A DNA stretch of 64,000 nt from Acidobacteria bacterium 28-1 (GCA_002050365.1 MWYZ01000071.1:21912-85911); one strand, 5' to 3'; shown: positions 52,903-61,294, counted from the first letter of the stretch. Notes: generated from the sequence alone by a model not told the origin. Made by a program: numbers and translations.

Positions 52903-53436
52903 ATGCCTTCAGGAAAAACACACGACGCAATTACAATTTTTCTGGTCGCCCCGACTTTTGCGGCGACTTGGAAACTGACGGAAAGTTTGCCGCTTGCTTT
53001 AATCGTTACTGCCGCGTTTTTGTTCGGCGGTTTAATGTTCGGTCCCGATTTAGACACGCACTCGAAACAATACACGCGCTGGAGCATTTTTTGTTATCTT
53101 TGGTATCCGTATCAAGCGTTTTTTAAACATCGCTCGCGCTGGTCGCACGGTTTGATTTTCGGAACGCTTTTGAGAGTCGTTTATTTTATGGGCGCGTTGA
53201 CGATTCTATCGTTTTTGGTTGTGTTTCCAATCACTTTTTACACAGGCGGAGAACTGCCGAATTTAATGGAATTTTTCAAAGCGTGGCAAAACGTCGGGGA
53301 ATATTTTCGCGCCGATTTCGGCGAATTTATATTTTTATATGTTTTTATCGGATTGTGGCTCGGTGCGGCGAGTCATACTTTAACCGACATCGCCGGCTCG
53401 TTTGTCAAAACGGGACGAATTACGGAATTTCTTTGA
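52903..53436 (+). CDS. DUF2227-like metal-binding membrane protein, 177 aa
   Basis: Integral membrane protein. Start ATG 52903 (MPSGKTHDAIT) fits the family N-terminus; the longer frame would run through the heptad tract. Histidine/aspartate motifs are conserved: SGKTHDAIT (3-11), LMFGPDLDTHSKQYTRW (about 46-62), FFKHRSRWSHGLIFGTLLR (about 76-94) and ASHTLTDIAGS (about 157-167), as in DUF2227 metal-binding or LexA-binding-like hydrolases. Four to five membrane segments. Confidence 0.82.
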   Translation: MPSGKTHDAITIFLVAPTFAATWKLTESLPLALIVTAAFLFGGLMFGPDLDTHSKQYTRWSIFCYLWYPYQAFFKHRSRWSHGLIFGTLLRVVYFMGALTILSFLVVFPITFYTGGELPNLMEFFKAWQNVGEYFRADFGEFIFLYVFIGLWLGAASHTLTDIAGSFVKTGRITEFL

Positions 53437-53712
53437 TTCAAGATTTGGAATTCAGGCTTCAAGATTTAAGATTCATAATTTAAGATTTAAGTTAAGATTT
53501 CAAGCTCTTCGGTTTCTCACTTGAGAATTTCGATTTAAATAACAATTTTCAAAACGAGTAAAACTATAAGCACTGTAACATAATTGTTACCCAGTGAAAC
53601 ATAGTCTTGACACTCGGAAATGCTTCACTTAGTCTTGAAGATTAAAGATTAAATTCTGCCGCCTTCAAAAAATAAAACTACTTTACAAAACGACTAAAAA
53701 ATAAAAACGAGA
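53437..53712. other. Intergenic region with TTTAAGA heptads
   Basis: 53437-53505 is tandem heptads (TTCAAGA TTTGGAA TTCAGGC TTCAAGA TTTAAGA TTCATAA TTTAAGA TTTAAGT) starting at the stop of the DUF2227-like gene. The remainder to 53712 is AT-rich and would hold the promoter of the dehydrogenase; a short inverted pair GTAACA/TGTTAC lies near 53576-53590. No gene. Confidence 0.7.
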
Positions 53713-56502
53713 ATGATAAAAGACGAAATAAAAAATCTAATTGCGGAAAAACGCGCGCGTATCGGTGTCATCGGACTCGGCTACGTCGGGCTTCCGCTGA
53801 TTGTCGAGTTTGCTTTGAAGGATTTTTCGACCATCGGTTTTGAAGTGGACGAGAAAAAAACCGATGATATCAATGCCGGAAAATCGCATATCGTTGACGT
53901 GTCTTCGGAAAACGTCCAAAAATGTCTGGACGGCGGAAAGTTTCACGCGACAACCGATTTTTCGGAGTTGAACAAATGCGATGTAATCATTATTTGCGTG
54001 CCGACACCGCTCCGAAAAACGAAAGACCCGGATATGTCCTACATCTTGGCGGCGGGCGAGGAAATCAAAAAATATGCCCGGCGCGGGCAATTAATAATTT
54101 TAGAATCAACCACTTATCCGGGAACGACCGACGAAGTTTTGCAGCCGATGATTGAAGAAGCCGGCTTAAAACTCGACGAAGATTTTCTGCTCGCCTTTTC
54201 CCCCGAACGAGTTGACCCGGGCAATCCGCAATTTCAAACGCACAACATCACAAAAGTTGTCGGCGGTGTCGGCAAGGATTCAACCGAAATCGCGGCGTTT
54301 CTTTACTCGCACATTGTTGATAACGTCCACGCCGTCAGTTCGGCGCGTGTCGCCGAAGCGTGCAAACTATGGGAAAACACCTTCCGCGCCATCAATATCG
54401 GAATGGCGAACGAAATGGCAAAAGTTTGTAACGCGCTCGGCATAGATGCTTGGGAAGTTGTCCGCGCCGCCGCGACTAAACCGTTTGGCTTTATGGCATT
54501 TTATCCAGGACCCGGAATCGGCGGGCATTGTTTGCTGGGAAAAGAAACGGCTGTCGTTCGTAATGAGAAAGGCGAAAGAGTTGAAAATTTAGCTGATCTT
54601 TTCGAGAAAGAATCGGCGAAAAATCGCGTTCGCAAATTTGAAGTTTACGGAAGCGATGTGATTTACAAGCCCGACTTGCAGACGCTTTCGATTGATATGA
54701 AAACGAACGAAAGAACTTGGAAACCTGTCGAGTATCTTTTCCGCCGCCAAACCGACGCTTCAACTGTTACAATTACGACGAGCGATAATCGCCGAATTAC
54801 CGTAACGGATTTGCATCCGATGTTAGTTGCCGATGCAAGTGGAAATTTGCAGCAGGTTTTTGCAAAAGATGTTCAAGCCGGGATGCGTTTGCCAATTCAC
54901 ATTTCAAGCGATGCGGAAACGAATTTCGCTAATCCGAAAATTGATTTGCTTTCGTATCTACCAAAAGAAAAATACAAAAAAATTCGCGTCCGCATCCAAA
55001 ACGACATTTGGAAAACTCACCGCGAAATTTTGAAAGAAACTCTCGGTGCGGAAAATACTTGGGAATTTATTCGCCAAAATTACCTGCCGCTCGAAAAGTT
55101 TATTGCGATTGAAAATAAATTAAATATCTCTCGTGAAAATTTACGGCTTTTCACCGGACGCGGAACGAGCGCAACTTCATTTCCCGTAGTCGTTGAAATT
55201 ACGCCTAATGTCGCACGACTTATCGGTTACTATTTGGCTGAAGGCTGTGCTTCGTTAGAAAAAGAAAATTGGCGGATTCGCGTGACGTTCAATCGTGATG
55301 AAGAGGAATTTACCGATGATGTCGTTTCAATTTTGGAGAACGAATTAGCCGTAAAATGTTCGGTAAGTAACAATTCGCCCGATTATGTAACGCAAATCCG
55401 CGTTGCTTCCACTTTGTTCGGATTTTTCTTAACGGAAGTTTTGCAGTGCGGAAAAGGTTCGACCGAAATGGCAATTCCCGACGTTTTAATTGGCGCGTCA
55501 ACCGCTCACCGACAGGAACTTTTGAAAGGTCTTTTGCGCGGCGACGGCGATGTTTATGTTAAAGTCGGCAAGCAAACTTACGCTAAAAACGGTAAGACAT
55601 ATACAAGCCATAACGCGACCGCCGAAATCGGATATTTTACGAGCAGTCCGAAATTGATGCAGCAAGTCATTTTTTTGCTTCAAGATTTAGGTTTTACACC
55701 GACCTTCAAGCGCACTAAGCCGCATTTGCAAATGAAAGGACGCGAACAGCTTTTGCGTATGAAAGATTGGCTCGGAGCGAAAGGCACGAAACTGCAAAAC
55801 TACTTTGAAAACAGTCGAAAAATTGTTTTAGGCAGAACTTTTAAAAAACTTGGCGATTTAATAACCGTTCCGGTTAAATCAATCGAAATTGCTTTGACGA
55901 AAAATCCGATTGAAGTTTTTTCAATCGAAGTTGAAGACAATCATACTTTCGCTACATCATATGGAATTTTTGTTCACAACTGCATTCCGCTCGACCCGCA
56001 TTATTTAAGTTGGAAAGCCAGACAACACGGCTTCGATTCGCAGTTTATATCACTCGCGGAACAAGTAAATTCGGGAATGCCGAAATACGTCGTCAAACTC
56101 GTTTCCGATGCTTTGAACGACGAACGCAAAGCCGTTAACGGCTCGCGTATTTTGATTTTGGGAGTGGCGTATAAAAAAGACATTGACGATATGCGCGAAT
56201 CGCCCGCGCTGTCAGTAATTGACCTTCTGCGTTCGCGCGGCGCGGAAGTGGTTTATCACGATGCGTTCGTGCCGGAAGTGACTTTCGACCACGCTTACAC
56301 CATCGGCGACGGTGAACCGCTTTATAATCAGGATTTGACTGACGATTTAATCCAATCTGCCGATTGCGTCGTCATCTGCACTGAACATTCGGATGTTGAT
56401 TACAAACGCGTTTGCGAGCTTTCAAAAGTTATCGTTGACACGCGCAACGCGCTTAAAGAAGAAACACGTAACGGAAGCCGTGCCAAAATCGTGCGCTTAT
56501 AA
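53713..56502 (+). CDS. UDP-sugar (GlcNAc/ManNAc-type) 6-dehydrogenase containing an intein
   Basis: Precursor of 929 aa; spliced enzyme 445 aa. It oxidises a UDP-sugar to the uronate for surface polysaccharide, two NAD+ per turnover. N-extein: RIGVIGLGYVGLPLIVEFA (Rossmann, 16-34), CVPTPL (about 97), ESTTYPGT (about 131) and the catalytic loop GPGIGGH. C-extein starts with the catalytic cysteine CIPLDPHYLSW and ends with ILGVAYKKDIDDMRESPALS and the C-terminal NAD/UDP domain. The intein takes residues 273-756. A GNAT remnant follows. WbpA/WecC-like rather than Ugd, by the GGHCIPLDPHYL motif. Confidence 0.93.
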   Translation: MIKDEIKNLIAEKRARIGVIGLGYVGLPLIVEFALKDFSTIGFEVDEKKTDDINAGKSHIVDVSSENVQKCLDGGKFHATTDFSELNKCDVIIICVPTPLRKTKDPDMSYILAAGEEIKKYARRGQLIILESTTYPGTTDEVLQPMIEEAGLKLDEDFLLAFSPERVDPGNPQFQTHNITKVVGGVGKDSTEIAAFLYSHIVDNVHAVSSARVAEACKLWENTFRAINIGMANEMAKVCNALGIDAWEVVRAAATKPFGFMAFYPGPGIGGHCLLGKETAVVRNEKGERVENLADLFEKESAKNRVRKFEVYGSDVIYKPDLQTLSIDMKTNERTWKPVEYLFRRQTDASTVTITTSDNRRITVTDLHPMLVADASGNLQQVFAKDVQAGMRLPIHISSDAETNFANPKIDLLSYLPKEKYKKIRVRIQNDIWKTHREILKETLGAENTWEFIRQNYLPLEKFIAIENKLNISRENLRLFTGRGTSATSFPVVVEITPNVARLIGYYLAEGCASLEKENWRIRVTFNRDEEEFTDDVVSILENELAVKCSVSNNSPDYVTQIRVASTLFGFFLTEVLQCGKGSTEMAIPDVLIGASTAHRQELLKGLLRGDGDVYVKVGKQTYAKNGKTYTSHNATAEIGYFTSSPKLMQQVIFLLQDLGFTPTFKRTKPHLQMKGREQLLRMKDWLGAKGTKLQNYFENSRKIVLGRTFKKLGDLITVPVKSIEIALTKNPIEVFSIEVEDNHTFATSYGIFVHNCIPLDPHYLSWKARQHGFDSQFISLAEQVNSGMPKYVVKLVSDALNDERKAVNGSRILILGVAYKKDIDDMRESPALSVIDLLRSRGAEVVYHDAFVPEVTFDHAYTIGDGEPLYNQDLTDDLIQSADCVVICTEHSDVDYKRVCELSKVIVDTRNALKEETRNGSRAKIVRL
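54529..55980 (+). mobile_element. Intein with LAGLIDADG homing endonuclease domain, 484 aa
   Basis: In-frame insertion between GGH and C of the dehydrogenase active site. First residue Cys1 (CLLGKETAVV), block B TTSDNRRITVTDLHPMLV (near 367 of the precursor), two LAGLIDADG-like motifs IGYYLAEGC (about 503-511) and LLKGLLRGDGDVYV (about 600-613), block F/G VEDNHTFATSYGIFVHN, with last residue Asn and +1 Cys. All splice residues look intact. Removing it restores a normal dehydrogenase motif. Confidence 0.93.
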
Positions 56503-56509
56503 TTAAACA

Positions 56510-56719
56510 ATGTTCGAGTTTAAGCCGTTCGCGGCGGATAATTTTCCTCTGGCTGCTCAGGTGGCTTTCAGAAGAAAATGTCAAAGAATGGTGGAACGAC
56601 GAAGACGATACGCTTGAGAAAGTCGCGCTGCATTACGGCCAGGATGATGACACAAAGCCTGAACAGCGACAAACATTTTCCGCCAAAAAAATCGCTCGAA
56701 TATGCGTTCAAGGATGAAG
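56510..56719 (+). pseudogene. Degenerate GNAT (aminoglycoside N-acetyltransferase-like) remnant
   Basis: ATG 56510 gives FEFKPFAADNFPL; then one base out of frame LLRWLSEENVKEWWNDED continues to a stop near 56716. The combined N-terminus matches GNAT enzymes of the AAC(6')-like type (PLLLRWLxEPHVxxWW). Truncated after about 68 residues. The rest, to 56793, contains no gene I recognise. Confidence 0.65.
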
Positions 56720-56827
56720 ACGGCAAAAACTCACGCTGTCTTACGAACAAAGCGGGCAGTGAAAAATGCTATCCCAGAGATAATGAAGGCTAAAACCAAT
56801 TGTTTTTAATTTACCGGCAAAAAAGTT

Positions 56828-56858
56828 GAGGCAATTGATTTTCAAAATCAATTGCCTC
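56828..56858. terminator. Bidirectional hairpin terminator
   Basis: 15-bp perfect arms GAGGCAATTGATTTT / AAAATCAATTGCCTC around one central C, with T-rich flanks on both sides. Lies 15 nt past the stop of the rhodanese gene (minus). Confidence 0.88.
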
Positions 56859-56872
56859 TTTGTTTGACAAAA

Positions 56873-57352
56873 TTATTTCGGCTTTTCCTCGCTTTTTTCC
56901 ATCGGATAATTCGCCGTTGTCCAGGCGTTTGTTCCGCCAACTAATGCATACGCATTACCAATTCCTTTTTCTTTCAATTTAGCAACCAGACCGGCGCTAG
57001 TGTGTTCGCTCGGTCAGGAACAGTAAGCAATGATTTTCTTGTCGGTCGGAATTTCTTTGTAACGTGTTTCGACGGTTTCCGCCGGTATATTGATTGAACC
57101 CTTAATATGTTCATTTTTGTAGGAAGCTTCGGCGCGTGTGTCAACGAAAATCGCGCTGCCCGCGTCGAAATCCTTTTTCGCGTCTGCCAAAGAAATGCGC
57201 GGCGCATCATCCGTGTGCGCTTGTTCACCAGTCTTCGGCGCGGATTTGTTAGAATTGTTCCCCGCTTTGTTTGCCGTCAAAGCTGATTGACACGCCGTCA
57301 AAACAAACAGCGCAAAAACAGCTAAAAGTCCTAATGATAAAATCTTTTTCAT
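56873..57352 (-). CDS. Rhodanese-like lipoprotein with in-frame UGA: selenoprotein candidate
   Basis: 159 codons from ATG 57352 (GGAGGTAATT upstream) to TAA 56873, with one internal UGA at 57014-57016 (codon 113). Lipoprotein signal 1-20 with lipobox LTAC (Cys21); a Gly/Asn/Ser linker; rhodanese domain from about 55: RISLADAKKDFDAGSAIFVD, EHIKGSINIPAE, KIIAYCS-UGA-PSEHTSA, then VAKLKEKGIGNAYALVGG and AW. In the family a Cys usually sits at the UGA position (YCSCPxEHTSA, from memory). The frame after the UGA is intact for 46 codons. Either Sec is inserted or the gene is truncated before its active loop ends. Sulfur transfer outside the inner membrane is the expected role. Confidence 0.7.
56980..56999 (-). 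promoter_or_regulatory. SECIS-like hairpin after the in-frame UGA
   Basis: On the minus strand, starting 14 nt after the UGA: TAGCGCC - GGTCT - GGTTGCTA. Stem of six Watson-Crick pairs plus a G-U, one unpaired U, loop GGUCU. Loop begins 21 nt after UGA. Bacterial SECIS elements need a small loop with a G near its start 16-37 nt downstream; the loop GGUCU also occurs in E. coli fdhF. Confidence 0.55.
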
Positions 57353-57367
57353 AATTACCTCCAATTT

Positions 57368-57420
57368 AGTGAAAAGTGAAAGGTGAAAAACTAAAAATTA
57401 TTCACTTTTCACTTTTCACT
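57368..57420. repeat. 20-bp inverted repeat of GTGAAAA heptads
   Basis: Arms 57368-57387 and 57401-57420, one mismatch, 13-nt AT loop; units GTGAAAA GTGAAAG GTGAAAA. Starts at the TAG stop of purF and ends 16 nt before the rhodanese start, so it probably terminates purF transcription. Confidence 0.88.
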
Positions 57421-58816
57421 AACTATTATCAATCGTCGGCTGTCCGTAGGCAACTGCCGTCGGATATTTTCCGTTCCAACACGCAACGCATGACGAATCG
57501 CTTTCAAACCCAATCGCTTCGAGCATTCCTTCCATCGAAAGATAACCTAAAGAATCGGCTTCGATATAGCGGCAAACTTCGTCAACCGACATCTGCGCGG
57601 CGATTAAATCAGCTTTGCGCGGCGTGTCAACGCCATAATAACACGGGGAAATCGTCGGCGGACACGAAATCCGCATATGCACTTCCTTTGCGCCCGCTTC
57701 GCGCACCATTTGCACAATCTTTTTCGATGTCGTACCGCGCACAATCGAATCGTCAATCAAAACCACGCGTCTGCCTTGAATTAAATTTCGCACGGGATTT
57801 AATTTTAACCGCACGCCGAACGAACGAATGCTTTGTGAAGGCTCGATAAAAGTTCGTCCAATGTAATGATTGCGAATAATTGCCTGACGATAATTAATAT
57901 TCGATTGGGCGGCAAAACCAATCGCCGCCGCCACGCCCGAATCCGGCACCGGCACGACCAAATCAGCTTCGCACGGGTGTTCGACGGCAAGTTGTTTGCC
58001 CATCTGATGCCTGGATTGATTGACTGATTTTCCAAAAATTACCGAATCGGGACGCGAAAAGTAGACATGTTCAAACGTACAGACCGAGCGCGGCTTTTCC
58101 GCAAACGGAAACGACGAATGAAGTCCTTGTTCGTCAATCACGAGCATTTCGCCCGTTTTTATCTCGCGCACATATTCCGCGTCAATCAAATCAAACGCGC
58201 AAGTTTCCGACGCGACACACCAGGCATCTTTCAGTTTTCCCAAATTAAGCGGTCTAAACCCGCGCGGGTCGCGCACGACGATTAAAGATTTCGGTGTTAA
58301 AAATAAAAGAGAAAACGCACCCTCGGTTTCCGTTAAAACTTTTGAAATGGCTTCGATTGCATCTGCGGCTTCGCATCGGGCGATTGAATGAAGAATCGTT
58401 TCCGTGTCCGATGTGGAAGAAAAAATCGCGCCCTGCTTTTCAAGCTCGCTTCGTTTTTGTTTGGCGAACGGTAGATTTCCGTTGTGACAGACGGCGATTT
58501 GTCCGTGCTGGCAAGCTACCGAAAACGGCTGAACTTCTTTGATTGTATTTTTTCCGGCGGTCGAATAACGCGTGTGTCCGATGGCACTTGCCCCTTTCAA
58601 TGTTTTTAAAACATCTTCATTCAAAACGTCAGCGACCAGTCCCATCGAGCGAAATTGATGCAGACTTTCGCCGTCCGAAGAAACAATTCCGCACGCTTCC
58701 TGTCCGCGATGCTGCAAGGCAAACAAACCCAATTGAGTTAAGGTCGAGGCTTCGGCGTGTCCATAGATGCCGAAAACGCCGCACTCGTCGTGAAATTTGT
58801 CGAGCGTAAAATTCAT
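57419..58816 (-). CDS. purF: Amidophosphoribosyltransferase
   Basis: First step of purine synthesis: PRPP plus glutamine to phosphoribosylamine. 465 aa. After a short propeptide the catalytic Cys12 follows (HDECGVFGIYGH); glutamine-domain motif RGQEACGIVSSDG (about 37-49), GHTRYSTAG (about 77-85) and PRPP loop VVLIDDSIVRGTTS (about 360-373) are intact. C-terminal Cys-rich residues (DSSCVACWNGKYP) suggest an iron-sulfur cluster as in the Bacillus-type enzyme. The upstream gene is a PIN-like protein. Confidence 0.97.
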   Translation of the reverse strand: MNFTLDKFHDECGVFGIYGHAEASTLTQLGLFALQHRGQEACGIVSSDGESLHQFRSMGLVADVLNEDVLKTLKGASAIGHTRYSTAGKNTIKEVQPFSVACQHGQIAVCHNGNLPFAKQKRSELEKQGAIFSSTSDTETILHSIARCEAADAIEAISKVLTETEGAFSLLFLTPKSLIVVRDPRGFRPLNLGKLKDAWCVASETCAFDLIDAEYVREIKTGEMLVIDEQGLHSSFPFAEKPRSVCTFEHVYFSRPDSVIFGKSVNQSRHQMGKQLAVEHPCEADLVVPVPDSGVAAAIGFAAQSNINYRQAIIRNHYIGRTFIEPSQSIRSFGVRLKLNPVRNLIQGRRVVLIDDSIVRGTTSKKIVQMVREAGAKEVHMRISCPPTISPCYYGVDTPRKADLIAAQMSVDEVCRYIEADSLGYLSMEGMLEAIGFESDSSCVACWNGKYPTAVAYGQPTIDNS

Positions 58817-58817
58817 T

Positions 58818-59165
58818 CTAAATATAGATGATTTGATTGGTCATTTCGTCCGCCGTGAAGTCGTTCAAAACTTTGAGTAATCGTTCGGCGATTTCGTGAA
58901 TCGGACGACGAACGGCGATGATAATTTCGCGATGCGTTTTGTCTTTTGCGAAATAATCTCGCGCTAGTTCTTCGTAGTCAATTCGGTTATGAGTTAAAAT
59001 CGCATAACCGTTTTGCGCCGCATACTCTAATTGTTCAGCATCGGTTTTTCCTTTTCTTCCGACTTCACTTGCGGTCAAAGATTTGAATTTTTGAAGACGA
59101 ACAAGTTCGGCAATTAAAACATTAACGTCTTCGTCCAAATAAACTTTGCTGAAAAGTTCGCTCAC
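58818..59165 (-). CDS. DUF5615 PIN-like toxin component, 115 aa
   Basis: Probable toxin of a DUF433/DUF5615 pair. PIN-like fold: KVYLDEDVN at 7-15 carries the first acidic cluster, then ILTHNRIDYEELARDY (about 55-70) with a conserved Asn-Arg-Asp, close to VapC-like active sites. Ends 2 nt before the purF start region. Overlaps the DUF433 gene by 4 nt. RNase activity is inferred from the fold only. Confidence 0.82.
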   Translation of the reverse strand: MSELFSKVYLDEDVNVLIAELVRLQKFKSLTASEVGRKGKTDAEQLEYAAQNGYAILTHNRIDYEELARDYFAKDKTHREIIIAVRRPIHEIAERLLKVLNDFTADEMTNQIIYI

Positions 59166-59443
59166 ATATTCCTCACAAGCGGATGAATCAATTCGTCGGG
59201 GATGCGATTGCGCTCAATGTAATCATCAATTTCCTCTTTGTTATCGTAGTAATAACTCATCGCCTCGAAAACCTGCGCCAATGTCAGATGCGGCAAACCG
59301 CGCACAATGTCTTCGGGCGTATAACCCAAACGCCAATTTTCCACGATTGCGCGAACGGGTGTTCGCGTTCCTCTGATAATTGGCTCGCCGCTCAGAATTT
59401 TTTTGTTCGTTGTGATGTAACGATATGCAACTGTTGTGTCCAT
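59162..59443 (-). CDS. DUF433 antitoxin-like protein, 93 aa
   Basis: Antitoxin partner of the PIN-like protein. DUF433 signature: ILSGEPIIRGTRTPVRAIVE (16-35), GYTPEDIVRGLPHLTLAQVF (about 40-59) and AMSYYYDNKEEID; this contains a winged HTH that would bind the operon promoter. ATGA overlap with the toxin gene gives antitoxin-first order. Short acidic C-terminus. Confidence 0.85.
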   Translation of the reverse strand: MDTTVAYRYITTNKKILSGEPIIRGTRTPVRAIVENWRLGYTPEDIVRGLPHLTLAQVFEAMSYYYDNKEEIDDYIERNRIPDELIHPLVRNM

Positions 59444-59489
59444 AAATTTATTTTAGCAGTTTCCTGTGCCTTCAAATAACTAAAAACGG

Positions 59490-59795
59490 TTATTGTTCGG
59501 TATATTTATCAATCACATCGGCAATTTCCAAGTATTCCGCATGCCAATCGTTCCGCATAGCTGTTTCTTGAACATTGCTCGTAACGGCGAAAAGGACGGC
59601 AAGTTCTTGTTTGTCAAACTCTTGATTATTTTCTATTTTGTAAAGCTCGCCTTGTAGTATTTCCTTGATTTCAACAGCAGTCAAACCCGACCAATCTGAG
59701 TCTTTGGAGTTTTCAAGAAGCCTGATTGTTTTCTTTATTGCATTAATCAAATCTTGCTTTCCAAAAAATATTTGAATTTTATTTAATAAATTCAT
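59490..59795 (-). CDS. Hypothetical protein, 101 aa
   Basis: Not recognised. Helical, acidic and soluble; possible immunity-protein-like (LTAVEIKEILQGELYKIEN, FDKQELAVLFAVTSNVQE) but without a toxin neighbour. ATG 59795 lies inside the left direct repeat of a MITE-like insertion, so its promoter has been replaced or moved by that element. Confidence 0.55.
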   Translation of the reverse strand: MNLLNKIQIFFGKQDLINAIKKTIRLLENSKDSDWSGLTAVEIKEILQGELYKIENNQEFDKQELAVLFAVTSNVQETAMRNDWHAEYLEIADVIDKYTEQ

Positions 59796-59971
59796 TTAAC
59801 TGAAGCCTGTGCGCAATTAAATGTCTGTTTCTTCAATAACTTATATCTTTTCGACGAGTTATTGAACAGACCTTTTAGAATTTACAAAAATAGCTCATAG
59901 CTGACAGCCAATAGTTATCGGCTATCCGACTGAAAATGACTTTTTGAATTGCGCACAGGCTTCATTTAACT
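59791..59971. mobile_element. MITE-like element between two genes
   Basis: 18-bp perfect inverted repeats TGAAGCCTGTGCGCAATT (59801-59818) and AATTGCGCACAGGCTTCA (59947-59964), flanked by an 11-bp direct repeat TTCATTTAACT (59791-59801 and 59961-59971, overlapping the ends of the inverted repeats). Internal hairpins include TTCAATAACT/AGTTATTGAA. No coding capacity. It touches the start codon of the 101-aa gene and the stop of fahA. Confidence 0.7.
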
Positions 59972-61294
59972 ATCAGACGGTAAAATTGCGCCGCGACATT
60001 CGCCAAAGCCGATACGTCGGAAACCTTCGCGCTCGCAGAAACCTTTCATAATCACTTCGTCGCCGTCTTCGAGAAATCGGCGTTCCTCGCCGTTTGGCAA
60101 TTGAATCGGTTCCTTGCCGCGCCAAGTCAATTCTAACAAACAACCGCGTTCGTCTTTGCCTTCGCCCGAAACCGTTCCCGTCGCTATCAAATCGCCGGTT
60201 TGCAGATTGCAGCCGTTCGAGGCGTGATGCGTCAGCATTTGCCCGACTGTCCAATACAAATCTTTCATATTTGAACGCGAAAGCAAAAACGGCTCGGCGT
60301 TTTCGTCACGCATTTTTTGCGTTTGCAGGTAGACTTCGAGGTTGATGTCGAAGCCGCCGTTTTTCTCATTTTGTTCCGATGACAAATAATCAAGCGGTTG
60401 CGGGTCGCCCGTTTCGCGTTCAAATGCAGGAACACGAAACGGCGCGAGTGCTTCCATTGTGACAACGAACGGCGAAATTGAAGTGGCGAAACTTTTTGCG
60501 AGAAACGGACCTAATGGTTGATATTCCCACGCTTGAACATCTCGGGCAGACCAATCATTGACCAAACAAAGACCGAAAATATGTTCTTCTGCGTCTTCAA
60601 TTGAAACGGTTTCGCCGAGTTCGTTGCATTTGCCGACAAAAAATCCGACTTCCATTTCGTAATCGAGGTTTTTGCACGGAACGTATTCGGGCGGCTTTCC
60701 ATCGTCGCTTCTGTTCTGACCTTTCGGGCGAACAATTTCCGTTCCAGAAATCACAACGCTTGAGGCGCGTCCGTGGTAACCGATGGGAACGTATTTGTAA
60801 TTCGGAAGCAGCGGATTGTCGGGGCGAAACATCGAGCCGACATTAGTAGCGTGAAAAATCGAGCAGTAAAAGTCAGTGTAATCGCCGATGTGCGCGGGCA
60901 TATAAAATTGCACCTCGCTCATCGGAATCAGATTTCTCTGCACGTTTTTTCTGGTTTCCTCGTCCGCCGTCTCGGATAAAATCTCAACCAAACGCCGGCG
61001 AAAGGCTCTTTGCAAATCCTTATTTTTCTTCATCACCGAATGGTCGAGACAATAATTATCCGCGCTGACGGCGATGGTAAAAGATTCGTCGTCAAACAGA
61101 CAGCATTCGTAACACGAATAAATGTCCAGCACAAAATCGCCGATGGCTACGCCGACTCGGACATTTTCATAAGTGCAGGCGCGTGTGAAAACGCAGAACG
61201 GCAGATTTTGAATCGGAAAATTCGTGTCCGAAGTGTTAGCTGATTCAATCCAGCTTTTCAAATTCGGGTCGTGTGTTTCATTTACATTTATCAT
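59966..61294 (-). CDS. fahA: Fumarylacetoacetase
   Basis: Last step of tyrosine/homogentisate breakdown: fumarylacetoacetate to fumarate and acetoacetate. 442 aa. The N-terminal SH3-like domain is LPFCVFTRACTYENVRVGVA (about 31-50; the first FAH domain), followed by the catalytic part with DYTDFYCSIFHATNVG (about 138-153), YHGRASSVVISGTEI and YEMEVGFFVGKCNELG with metal-binding Glu, and the closing DGDEVIMKGFCE. The start and first codons MINVNET lie in ATGATAA-type heptads. The upstream gene is a hypothetical often linked with it. Confidence 0.96.
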   Translation of the reverse strand: MINVNETHDPNLKSWIESANTSDTNFPIQNLPFCVFTRACTYENVRVGVAIGDFVLDIYSCYECCLFDDESFTIAVSADNYCLDHSVMKKNKDLQRAFRRRLVEILSETADEETRKNVQRNLIPMSEVQFYMPAHIGDYTDFYCSIFHATNVGSMFRPDNPLLPNYKYVPIGYHGRASSVVISGTEIVRPKGQNRSDDGKPPEYVPCKNLDYEMEVGFFVGKCNELGETVSIEDAEEHIFGLCLVNDWSARDVQAWEYQPLGPFLAKSFATSISPFVVTMEALAPFRVPAFERETGDPQPLDYLSSEQNEKNGGFDINLEVYLQTQKMRDENAEPFLLSRSNMKDLYWTVGQMLTHHASNGCNLQTGDLIATGTVSGEGKDERGCLLELTWRGKEPIQLPNGEERRFLEDGDEVIMKGFCEREGFRRIGFGECRGAILPSDS

